Positions 37,489 to 48,500 of a DNA stretch of 64,000 bases are shown here, piece after piece (position 1 is the stretch's first letter; the number at the start of each line of letters is the position of its first letter). This DNA is from Trichuris trichiura (Eukaryota > Nematoda > Enoplea > Trichinellida > Trichuridae): assembly GCA_037903355.1 (NCBI GenBank), contig JBAJFE010000029.1, forward strand, positions 62,001 to 126,000, given 5' to 3'. Made by a program: the position numbers and the translations under genes. The notes beneath the pieces were generated by a model. That model saw only the letters and a list, made by a program, of their open reading frames with translations. It was not told where the DNA came from and did not search any database.

Positions 37489-37773
37489 ATGAGTGCAATG
37501 CTATGCGGCGGTGGTGTTAAAGGGTTGCAGCCAATCATTTCTACATTCTTGGATTTGCATAACTTTCAGCAAAGAAATGACATTCTGTTTGCTGGTGTTA
37601 CTGTCTTGTTGCCCTTCACTTCGATCTGCTCAGCGAGCTATAACGCCTTGACTGGCTTTAAGTCAGCTGAAGAAGACTCCACAGAAATCGTACCATTCCT
37701 AATTTTTTTTAGGTATGTTCTTGATTATCAACTTCTTATGCATGTATGGTTAAGGTTTTTGCTTCTGACGTAA
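37489..37773 (+). CDS. Hypothetical hydrophobic protein or exon
   Basis: ATG frame of 94 codons just after PIGX. It contains hydrophobic stretches (ILFAGVTVLLPF, IVPFLIFFRYVL) and an acidic patch. A splice-like AGGTATGT occurs near 37710, so only the first part may be coding. No family recognised; it may be chance. The rest of 37774-38326 shows no gene. Confidence 0.2.
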   Translation: MSAMLCGGGVKGLQPIISTFLDLHNFQQRNDILFAGVTVLLPFTSICSASYNALTGFKSAEEDSTEIVPFLIFFRYVLDYQLLMHVWLRFLLLT

Positions 37774-38326
37774 AGAAATCGTAGATTTTCGTTAAAAGGA
37801 CGGAACTGTCCCGTAAGAGTTCATACTGTAGCGTCCTGTCTGATTTGGACACTATTAAGGGACGTTTTTTCGAAATGTTTTTTGTTTGCTACCGAAGACG
37901 AAACAAAACGCGCGACCTCACGCAATTTAATAGAGCTTTCTTCCAACCTGTCCACGTCACCTCTCTTTTTTTACCGTATTATGATTCGCAAGTCCCACTT
38001 TTAGGTCAGCGAGCTGAGCTATGCTAATAGGGCGCTTACCTTAGCTTCTACGGTACTAATTAGCCCCTAGTCGTCATTTTATTTGTTATTTTAAACAGAT
38101 CTGTAAAAAATCGTAGGCGCATTCGTTCAACCTTTATTAACATTTTACCATGCAGTACCGCAAATGTATTGTTACAAAAAATGGCATTCTAAGTACGGCG
38201 GCAAGTAAACATCTTAATTTGAGACGAAACCGCGTATGCATAGCAAACTTAAAAAATTTGTTTAAGCTTCTTATGCATACACGTTAGCGAGCAAAAGTTG
38301 AGGCAACCCAACAAGTGGGGCGTTTT

Positions 38327-38698
38327 TTATTCGTTGAAGTTAACTTTTAGTGTTTTCTTGCGGATCACGAATCCGCCACCAAACCAGTCCGGATCAAAAC
38401 GCTGCACACCTTCGGGAGCATTCATCCATTCAAAAGAGATTTCGTCGTTAGCCGTAGTGCTGGGATCGAACGTGAACGCTCTGCACGTTACTTGGAGAAT
38501 GAAATCTTTTTGCGGCGGAATCTGACCAACCCTTGGCGTAAATTTATATCTGGGCACGTTGTTGGCCTTGACGCGAAAGCCCAAAGGTTTCTGACCAGGG
38601 TTGACGATCCGCAAAGAGCAAACCTGGTCGACGGTACAAGGCGCATTGAACCAAAACTCTCTTGTAGGCTCTGTCTTTATGTCGGTTGGTACTGCCAT
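38327..38698 (-). CDS. Major sperm protein (MSP) domain protein
   Basis: A 123-residue single-exon protein made entirely of one MSP domain, the immunoglobulin-like fold used in nematode sperm motility filaments and, in relatives, as a VAP-type adaptor. Recognisable features: EFWFNAPCTVDQVCSLRIVN, PLGFRVKANNVPRYKFTPRV, the Pro-rich turn IPPQKDF, then the ISFEWMNAP and RKKTLKVNF ends that parallel ITVEWTNTP and the RKNLPI C-terminus of classical MSP. Length is close to the 127 residues of classical MSP. Divergence from classical MSP suggests an MSP-domain paralogue, not a filament-forming sperm MSP. Confidence 0.9.
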   Translation of the reverse strand: MAVPTDIKTEPTREFWFNAPCTVDQVCSLRIVNPGQKPLGFRVKANNVPRYKFTPRVGQIPPQKDFILQVTCRAFTFDPSTTANDEISFEWMNAPEGVQRFDPDWFGGGFVIRKKTLKVNFNE

Positions 38699-39788
38699 GT
38701 CCGTTCGAGCTCTTTTTTGAAATCAGCTATGCAACTGTAGCAAAGTGAGCAAAAGCTGACGCTGTTCTGGCGAAAAACGCAGCCGTGCGCTGCTGCTCCC
38801 TCGAATGCAGTAACAAAAATAACTGTTTGTAAGCGTACCAGCGCATAGAAACCGATTTTAAAGTAGCACATGCAATCCACTTTAAAATTTGGTCATAAAT
38901 GATGCTCAGGTTAGCAAAGCAGTTAAGGCCAAAGAAAGCAAATAGACGTACATTAGTGCCTTAACCAAAGTAACTGGCTTTTCTAGCTAATTACAAGACA
39001 GTAGTTGCCTCATAATATGCATTGGCTACTAGTCAAGCAGAGCGTCAACTTAGGGCTAATAGTATTTCGCTTGTATGCATTATGCATATTGTAACGTACC
39101 ATAAAGATGTACTCCACTAAAATTTTTGTACTGCCTAATATGTCGAATTTCTTCTCTCCAGATTGACGTAATAATAAAAACGAGAAATTGATTTGCGCTA
39201 CTCTAGTGCACATGCATTAGCAGCAGTTTCATCCTCTCAGCGGAATATGCAGGCTTCTCATAGAATGGAGTTAAGCAGAAAAATAAGCATTATAAAATTG
39301 AGCCTCAATTCTGAGAATTTCAAAAAGCTCTGCACTGCTCTGGGTTTGTTGAACATCCTGCTAAAAAAACATGAAATTATTAGATTTCGGGAACTAGAAA
39401 AAGGCGCATTAGCTTTTTTATTGTAATCTTGTTAAGAAACAAGCAGCGCTATGTTTTTCTCATTGTTAAAATGGGCAAGTTTCCTTGCGTGCAGAGAGAC
39501 GTTACGGAGACAGAAAATTTTGAAATGAGCAAAATATGTTTGCACGATATTTAAATTTTCTTGCCTCCCTGAAGCCCTTCTGGTCACGTTGCTTTGGTGT
39601 AGCAGTAAAGTTTTAATTTTAAATAGCCCGTTTAGTACACGTAGTTCAATTGGTACCTGCAATTACTTTAACTTGTTCATACTGCAGCGGGAAGGACGGT
39701 ATAATTTTGCTAGTTTGTCTTTCGGTTTTTTGTATTTTTTGCAATTATACTGGTTCTTTTCTAGCTTTCGATTGATTGAAATACTGCA
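38699..39788. other. Intergenic; nothing firm
   Basis: Short frames on both strands without features, between the MSP gene and RIDA, which diverge from here. Confidence 0.5.
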
Positions 39789-40634
39789 ATGGGTCCACCT
39801 GTAAAGAAGATCATATTTACTCCCGAGGCTCCAAAGCCATTGGGTCCGTACAGGTACGTGCGAATGAAGAGCCACTTTCCAAACGTTGATGCAAACAGCT
39901 CAAACTTTTTCGACTAGATTGCACCCTTGGAAGTTTAATATTCTTTGGTGCTTGCAGATAAACCTTGCTTGCTCCTCCTGTTTTGCTTAGCAAGCTTTTT
40001 GAATACCCAACAAACGTTTCGAAGCGCTTCATCCTCTTTGCCCCTTTTGTAAAGCCATATTCGGGTGTAATTGCCGGAGGGAAGGATTCTAAAATTTAAC
40101 TAGGGAAATTGTGACTGGGTATTTTTGCTATGTTAAATAATGGTTTTTTAGCCAAGGTGTTATGGTGGATGGAACTTTGTACATTAGTGGCCAACTTGGC
40201 ATAGATCCCGAAACGTCCAATTTTGTGGGAGGTGGAGCAGATGCACAGTGCCGCCAGGCGCTGAAAAACATTGGCGGGATACTAAAGGCAGCAGGTGGCA
40301 ATTTCGAACACGGTATCCCTTTTGGCTTTATTTAATCCTCCTCCGTAACAGCGACTTTATCTAGTCGTTAAAGCAACTGTATTCCTCGCCAATATGGCTG
40401 ACTGGACCGCAGTGAATAGTGTATACGCAGAATGTTAGTATTGTTTATTGATTTTTAAATATCCTCTTTATTGCTTTATCATTTTGTTCAGTCTTTCCGA
40501 AGAACTGTCCTGCTCGATCAGCTTTCCAAGTTGGCGCTTTGCCAAAGGTACTGGCATTGTAAACATATTTTAATTATACACCATTGGCATTTCAGAATGC
40601 GTTGGTAGAAATTGAGGCAATTGCTCATCTGTAA
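39789..40634 (+). CDS. RIDA: RidA, 2-iminobutanoate/2-iminopropanoate deaminase
   Basis: Hydrolyses reactive enamine/imine intermediates released by PLP enzymes such as threonine dehydratase; works as a trimer. Five exons in phase: 39789-39853, 40152-40312, 40365-40433, 40492-40547 and 40596-40634; 129 residues. Motifs: PKPLGPYSQGVMVDG, LYISGQLGIDP, CRQALKNIGGILKAAG, VVKATVFLANMADW, the substrate-binding Arg in CPARSAFQVGALPK, and the terminal ALVEIEAIAHL. All the usual RidA (YjgF/UK114) signature residues are present. It ends 250 bp from the 3' end of the PGM2 paralogue on the other strand. Confidence 0.95.
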
Positions 40635-40883
40635 GGCGCGGAAGATCGAGCACTAAAGGTGAGACCTCTTTGCCTTTGCTGAATATGACATAACTTTATA
40701 AAAGAGACTTCATTGTAAACTGCTTCTCAACTATCGATTTATGTAAATAATTTTTGAACTAACGGCTTTGCTTAAGCAGACTAAAGCTAACTTCGTCTTT
40801 TTAAATTCAACTGTCGGTTGTTTGAATTTTATTGTTGATTAAAGACAACCCAAAGATGTTCATAATGAATAGTTCAACATAAT

Positions 40884-43800
40884 TCATTTGACATCTGTCA
40901 TGACTAGCCTATTTTGATCCGGTTTTAAGAAATCTTTAATAACGAGTGCTTTCAGGTTTTCAAGTTGACGTCTTGCCGCTTGAACATCCCTAAAATGAAG
41001 GTGAGAAAACGTTGAAGCAATATTTTGACCAGTCCGATAGCTTAGTAGGAAAATAGATACGTACTTGCTTTTCTCCGGGGGTAGTACTATCTCAATGTTG
41101 CATTTTATTCTTTTTTCCGTCCCACCTTGGCGTATAGTAAAAGTACTTCCATCGGACAGCGTATACGTGATCACGTTATAAATAGGAGACCAAGGCGTTG
41201 CCTAGAAAATTTATAGATAGCATTTAATGCCATTCTAAAGGACTTGTTTATACGTTTTTCATCCCTGGCTCACCACTGTTATAGCCCGTCGACAGGTCGC
41301 GCATATGTCTGACCTTGAGCTCACCACGCGAAGCAGTAGACTAAGGATAGGCGTTATGTTCAAAAGAGCATTGCACAGCATATGGGCATTTACTCTTCCT
41401 AGCGCGCCTGCGCGTCTCAAGTCGCTGAAGATTTTAGCCAGATGAGCATTGTCTGAATAGGAGAAAAACGTAGTGCATCCCAAGTGTGCACCGTAGCTGA
41501 AGCATTTAACATATCAGTTTGAACAAAATTCAAAGTATTAAAAATTACGTCGCGTATATCTGTTCCAGTTGGTCACAAAAAGACATACTCTGCGTATAAA
41601 GGTAGGTAGAAAAGTCGGCAAAAATTGCGCAAGTTATTATCGCGTCGCTGTCCATTGCTATGCCTGGCATGTATCCAAGCGCTTCCTCCCACGCGAGCAA
41701 AACTGCTTTCTTTGATGCTCGCAAGTTGTTAGCGCGGTTTGCCAGCCACTTAAAACCGACTAGAGTTTCCTCACACTTGAAACCTTCCTTGGCTGCCATA
41801 GTGCGTGCGAATTTCGACGATCCTGCAGTATTCAGAATGTAAACTTCGTTGGCTATAAAAAGGCTACGATAAATAAAAGGGCCGCTTCGTACGCATAGCA
41901 AACTCACTTTCGGCTTTGGTTTTACCAGATTTCCAATTGGTCCAAAGCCACCAAGTGAGCAATGTACCAATTTCGTTGCCAGAAAATATATGCCAACGAC
42001 CACTAGAGAAATATCCGTTAGGCTTAGACTAAGCAACAACTAAAGTTGTCACTTGGGTTGCTTTTCAGCGAAGCAAAAGTGATCCGCTTCCGGGTCAGTG
42101 CAGAAAATTAAATTGCTGCCGTGCTTCTCAGCCGTTTGAATTGATAGCTTCTAAATGCCCAGAGCTGCTACCGCTGACCGTAGTCGCCTACCTACAAAAG
42201 CCTTTTGTCCTTCTTCAAGGTCGGGATATTCCAAAGTTGGAAAATCGGGATTAGCTTCAGCCTTAAATTGTTTTGCTTTATAATTCAGATCACTTAAGAC
42301 GCTGTCGTCGATACTTGTTCTTTTACGACCACTACGTTCCCTGGAGAAAAGCCAAATTCCTTCAAAACAGCCAAGACAAAGTTCAATCCAACTCCGTGCA
42401 GCGGCGAGTACGTTATCTTTTCCGTCGACAATAGATTCGCGTCGCTATTTTGGCAACTTTGTTATCGCGTAACTTTTAAAAAGCTCAGCTTTACTAATGG
42501 TAGCAATTGTCGAAAGATTCCATTTGATAGCGCATCGAGATGTCATCCAGCGGATCCACGCACAATTCGCGTCTTTCCAAAGCTGATACATCCCAGCTGT
42601 CCATCCAAGGGCTTAGATTGTTTTGCATATGCTTCATAATGTTTCTGTCGTGGGGTGTTGAAACTTCAACTCCGTTTCTCCAATATATCTGAAAGTAAAC
42701 AAACAAGTTCACTTAATTGAACATTTCAACCTGGCGACTACGACCTTGCATCCGTTGTAGGATTTTGAGTCGTGCGACCCGGTTATCATAATACCCGCAT
42801 CACAGTTGTAGCGAATCACAGTGTAGGACTAAAGAAAAATTATACTTGAACAATGAGGGGTGGCAAACAAACGCGTCTTACCATTATTGGAGAAGGAATG
42901 GCTTTGGAGAAAAAGAATACGCGAAATTTCTTTCGCAGGAATATATTCGCGGCGAGTTGAGCAAACCTGAAAATCAACTTACAGTTCGTTTGAATTTCAA
43001 AATATCGCACGCTGATCAAAAAAGGAACGTTTCGCTTTGTCGTACGCCCTCCAGTAGATAGTGAACTCTTCGTCTGGCGTCGCCTCGGTTCCGCATCCTG
43101 ACTTTGATTGGCCATTGTTGCTTGCTTCCAGTCTCAACTCATTTGTTTTAATTCAATTTTTTCGGCCCATCTCCATCGGTTCGCTATCCACCGAATGCCG
43201 CGCGACAACGTGAACACTTCGGCAACTTGTACGATTGCCGCCAAAACGAAGCGTTTGCAAAAAGATGCATATTCATAAGAACTTTCAAAACTCAAAGCAC
43301 GGTGCTGTCTCGTGCTCAGTTTTCTTAGCTTTGAATATGCAAAGTTTTTTGACGGAGTTTTAAAATATTTTTTAATTAGCATATAGGTAAAGCTCGGGAT
43401 GAGATGTACCTCAGGCTATTGCGCCTGCAATCGTAACCAACCGCTATACTTCGTCCTTCCGGGCACGGGTTTACAAGGAGCATATAGTCGCACATTCCTT
43501 GCGTAATTTGAATTACCACAAGCTCATTCATGCGATTGAATCCCGCGCCCATTGGCGCCTTTATGCCTATAGCAGTCAAAGTTAAACAGGCGCTTTATCA
43601 GAGACGAATAATTTACCAGAAATTCCGAAAGACACGTGAGTGGCCAAACGATCTGCAAGTTCGACGAATGCGCCCTCTTTAACAAGCTGCTCTATTTCTT
43701 GACGCGTCTGTTCGTTCTGCATCAGTAAAAATCGAAATGATTACCTTCTTACATAGCAGTGTTTTAAAAAATGGTTCGTTAATAGAATATTTAAGGAAAA

Positions 43801-44157
43801 ATATGCTTCGATGTAAAAATAGCCGCCAGATACCGTATATACCACTGCCAAAGATGGCGGCATAAGAAAAAACAGACTTTTTATTCCCATTACCATTTAA
43901 TTTTTTAGATTAAGAGATGCTTGACAAAAACGCTCTTTCCGCAATGCAATTGAACTTCATACTCGTAAAAAAATTTCAAAATTTGGCCGCTAACAATGTT
44001 TACCGGTACTGGCGTCTCTTGTAACGTTGTATTGATTTTTTTAAGTTCAAAAAATTGAACTGTAACGCTGTTTCGTAATTTGCAAGTTTGAAACTTACCT
44101 TGTCCCAATCTAGCCAAAGCGATATCTGCCTTTCTAGCTTGTCGTCTATGCCTTTAC
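40884..44157 (-). CDS. Phosphoglucomutase-2-like protein, copy A (altered catalytic loops)
   Basis: Downstream member of a tandem PGM2 pair. About 15 exons, roughly the same structure as copy B, all open and in phase; the first exon found (about 44106-44157) follows an acceptor, so the initiating ATG was not located. The fold and sugar-binding loop are kept ([37 protein letters not shown]), but active-site loops differ from the family: Ser loop TGSHDSK (usual TASHNPK) at 42763-42783; metal loop DPEADH (usual DPDADR) near 42076-42093; phosphate loop RQGGTEKR (copy B RGSGTEPK); and FGISG for FGTAG. Inference: an expressed pseudoenzyme or a protein with changed specificity, rather than a decayed pseudogene, because reading frames and splice sites are intact. 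Confidence 0.85.
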
Positions 44158-45536
44158 TAAAATGAGCAATCCGTTGCCAGACTCCTGCAATAACTTGTTG
44201 ACGTGCTTTTCAGCTAATCAAAAGCTTATACGCGTAAGCAACTATGAAGAAAAGGGAGCAGAACATGTGAGAATCTTAAAGGGCGTCATTAACAGAAAAC
44301 AGTTTTAGCCAACAACTATAGGGAGGCAAACAACCAAATCCTACCTTTGAGTACTTCCCAATTTTGCAGTATTGCTTTCTCCATTCAGACGTAGGGAGAA
44401 TACGAAGAAAAGGATTGTTACAAAGGAGCTTTAAGAGAGAATAACAGGGAATGAGTTGGAACCTGCTTGGTTGTACAGTACGTCAGTAAAAAACTATTAC
44501 TGAAGTTGATAGGTACTTGGCAGCTGTCCAAATTGAATGGAGTGTAAAAGTTTCTCATAAACCGAAGCGGATAAGCGTAGGGACTGCACGGATGAATAAA
44601 AATTCATTATACTCAAAGAGAAGTTGGTTGCGAGATACGCTTTAAAGTACAATTAACAAGTTGCAGGAAAGTAATCAAAACTCCTTAAAGGACTAACTTC
44701 AAAACGTCAAACTCTTTGCTTACGCAAAGAACAAACGACGCAGCGCTGCTTTGACAGAACGTTTAAAAGTAAGCAGCAAAAATCATATTGCCGCAAACTT
44801 AATTCGACCGCTTAGGTTGGATTACCTTTGAAAAAGAATTTACACAGATGCATGTCAGCGAGATAGGAATTGAAGCTTACTCCAATTGATCATTGGAATG
44901 TCGTCCAAACGTAGTAACGTTCAGTAACGTCAGCGAATAGGCGCGCTAACCAAAAAAGCAGCAATGGCTATGCTTTTTTAAACAAAAGTATTGCCAAAAA
45001 GTGGTCTCGCAAATTCTTGAATCATTCCAACGTCGGAGTCACCTTAAACTTTAAAATTCTCAAAGTGTTTAAAGAAAACTTTTATTTTGAAACCAATAGG
45101 TTTTCTTTTTCAACAGCCGACATGGTTGCCATTGTTTTTACCTTAGAGATAGAGCCGTTTTTTGTTTACAAAAATTCCCGAAGCTTTCTGAACACTGCTG
45201 ACGCCTACGCCTTCAACGTGTGTAACAAGTTTCCACGTGAACATAGGGTTTAAACAAGAGCTTCGCAGTTTAAGAAAATGAACTGCCAACTGACCTTACC
45301 CCAGAAAAAAGAATGAAGAAAAAAAAGTATTATTAACTACACGAATAGCAGAGATAAAAGCAAACAACTTGATTACTAATAATATGTCAACAAAGGCAGT
45401 GTGGCAACTCGAGAGAAAGTTTACTTTTGCAGTCCGAGGAAAAATGATAAAACTAGTCGCGAGCTGTATTCAGAAAGCGGGAACTTACGTTCAGCAAAAC
45501 TACCTGTCAGAAATTGTACTTTACGTAAAATTGTGT
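44158..45536. other. Spacer between the PGM2 paralogues
   Basis: No exon recognised. It should hold the promoter and any 5' leader exon of copy A. The 120-codon plus-strand frame at 45369-45731 is antisense to the last exons of copy B. Confidence 0.4.
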
Positions 45537-48500
45537 TCAACTGGTAGAGCGCATAATGAGACAATGCTTTTCCGGTTGGAAGAAGTCGCTTATGATCACT
45601 TTTTTCAAATCGTCCAATTGTCTTTTCGCTTCCACCTTATTTCTAACGTAAAGGAAAAAATAACGCTGCAATCAAATATCAATAGGGCATTCCTACAGGC
45701 ACATACTTGCTTTGACTTGGAGGCAGGATGATCTCAATATAGTATTTAACCTTCGGCTCCGTTCCGCTACCTCGTATGGTGAAAGTACTACCATTTTCCA
45801 ACGTGTATGTGATCATATGGTTGGAAGAACTCCAAGGCAAAACCTGAAACCGATTTGTCGAACGATCTTTATTTAAAAGTGCTCATTACAGGTTTGTTGT
45901 CAGGATAGCTATTGTCGTAGCCAACTCCAAGATCCCGAACGTACTTGACTTGGAATTCCCCGCATTTTGCGGCGTACTGAAAACAAAGCATACAAAGCAA
46001 TGGCTGAAGAAATGTTAAACTTACCCCCTTATTAGGGCCTGCTTTGCGAAGATCATCAAACAATGAGACCATGAAATTCGGATTCGGACATCTAAGGTAG
46101 GAGTTGTAGCAAAGGTGAAGACCATAGCTACAATAAAATAATTTACTTAAAATGAACAAATCTCAGTTGCTTTATCTTACTTTGCATAAATGTTTTCTAA
46201 CTGGTCGGTGAAAGTGATCTTTTTGTTGTTAAGAAAAGTAAAAAAATCAGCGAACACCGCGCATGTCACAACACCGTCTTTGTCCAAAGAGGCGCCCGGC
46301 ATATATCCAATCGATTCCTCCCAAGCCAACAGGACGACCTTTCCCTTACTGCGTAATTCGTATGCGCGATTTGCCAGCCATTTAAAACCGGTCAACGTCT
46401 CCTCATATTTGAATCCCTCCTTTTCCGCCATCGTTTTGGCAAACTTTGTCGAAACGGCACTATTGATGACGTAAAAATCTTCATCTGTAAACAAAGACCG
46501 TATCAACTTCTTCTCGTTGCAAAAAAATAATAAACAAATAGATTAACGTGCTTTGCAATTTGTTATTGATGCATTTCCGGTTTTGCCATAACCACCAAGT
46601 CAACAAAGTACCCATTTCGTTTCCTGAAAAAATGTACCACTGCCCGCTGAAATAAGCGGACAATAACACACAACAAAGCATTTGTAAGAGGTTATTACCT
46701 GGGCTGCTTTTCGGCTAGTTGAAATCGATCGGCGTCTGGATCAGTGCAAAAGACAATTTTACTGTTGTTCTCGTCTGCCGTCTTCATTGACAGCTTCTAC
46801 AGAAAATGTCAAGCTTAAGCGGCTATACAAAAATGATAAGCATAAAAAGACTCACAAGAACTTTCTCTCCTTCTTCCGGATTCGGGAATGGGGCAGTAGG
46901 AAAATCGGGATCCGGTTCTGCCTGCGTCAAGTAATCAGCGCTTTAAAAAAAGTTTCAACGCAATATGCTCACTTGCTCCTCTACTAATACTACATTCGCT
47001 GTATTAAAACCGAATTGCTTCAGCATTGGGAGCACGTAAGCAGTTCCCACTCCGTGGAATGCGGAGAACGTCAGTTTGGCAGCTGATGACTTATTGGCAT
47101 CTCTTCAATGCGGAAAGATCAAATACGCGCGGCAGACGCGCTAGTTTGCATACCGATGAAAGCAGAAGGTTGAGTTGTCCACTAAGTATTGGGCGCAAAC
47201 TTCCTTCAGCGGGTCAAGGCATAATGACGAAGTTTGCAAAATGGAAGTATCCCAACATTGTGGCCATGGAGTCAAGTTGCTCTCTATCTGTTTGAGCACA
47301 TTGACATCGTGAGGTGCTACCAGCTTCAACATTGCGAATTGACTTTAAAAAATTACTTATGGAACGCGTCAACATTTCTACCTGGGCTCCGTTGCCCCAG
47401 TACACTTTGTATCCATTGTCATCTTTGGGATTATGCGAGGCGGTAATCATAATCCCAGCGTCGCATTTGTAAAATGTAACAGCGTACGACTGAAGCAAAA
47501 AAAAGAAGCTAAGACTACGCATAATATAAAATATAACAAGCTGAGGCTACGAACTACTCAAGCAGAAACTACGGAATTGTTGAAACTGTCTTGCATGACC
47601 GTCGTCTGCACATGCACGTTGTATGAAAAGCCAAAGATGAGCATAAACCGATGGAAATACTTACAACCAAAGGAGTGGGTACGTATTTTGAGAAAAAATA
47701 AACTTTGACGCCTTTTCGCAAGAAAACGGTTCCGGCAAGTTCAGCAAACCTAAATACAAAACACTTTCAACGTAAGCTCGAACGCTTTTAATTAGCACGT
47801 TGTAGGAACACACTGCAGTTTCACGCAAGCAAACCTTTTTTCGACTTTCGAATTAAAGCAATTTGTTAAGGAGAAGAAGAAGAGCAGATGAATTCGCGTT
47901 GGGATGAAAAGCAAAGATAGCCGGTATACATAAAGAAATAAGAAAGTTTTTCCATGCAAAGTAAAAGCGCTTTTCAAGGAACAAGTTTCTTTTTAATCAC
48001 AAGATATTGCCGCGACCAGTTTGAAATGAAAACGGAAACCGCAAACTATAAAATGCTAAGAGTTTTCCCAAAGAAAAAAGAATATGCACAATGTACAACA
48101 GTCAATACATAAAGCCTGCCAGTTCCGCAGTTTATACTGATGAAGCTGGGAATATGTCAGCATACAAACTTGAAGAACAGACAAAATGCTTAACTACTTG
48201 CAACAATGCCAAAAAGTCTACAGAATAGGATCATCATTGGAATCGTGAACACCCACCACGACTTGAGCCTTCAATTGCTATGAGAGGAGCAACAAAAGCC
48301 TAAACTGTTAATGAATGAACTTCACGTTATGACAGCTATATGCTACGTATTAATGATGCCTTATATATATCATATATTATTCAACATGGAATCGTGGAAA
48401 AGGAGACTGTTCAAGCCTGATCGATAATTCTGAACTTTGCACTTTATAGTAAGCTGAGGGTTTCTGGTGGAAAATCAAAAACATGGAAGCTTGAAATAAT

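Noticed and set aside
45369..45731. 120-codon plus-strand frame
   Set aside because: Antisense to the last two exons of PGM2 copy B, which are supported by family sequence and splice sites.
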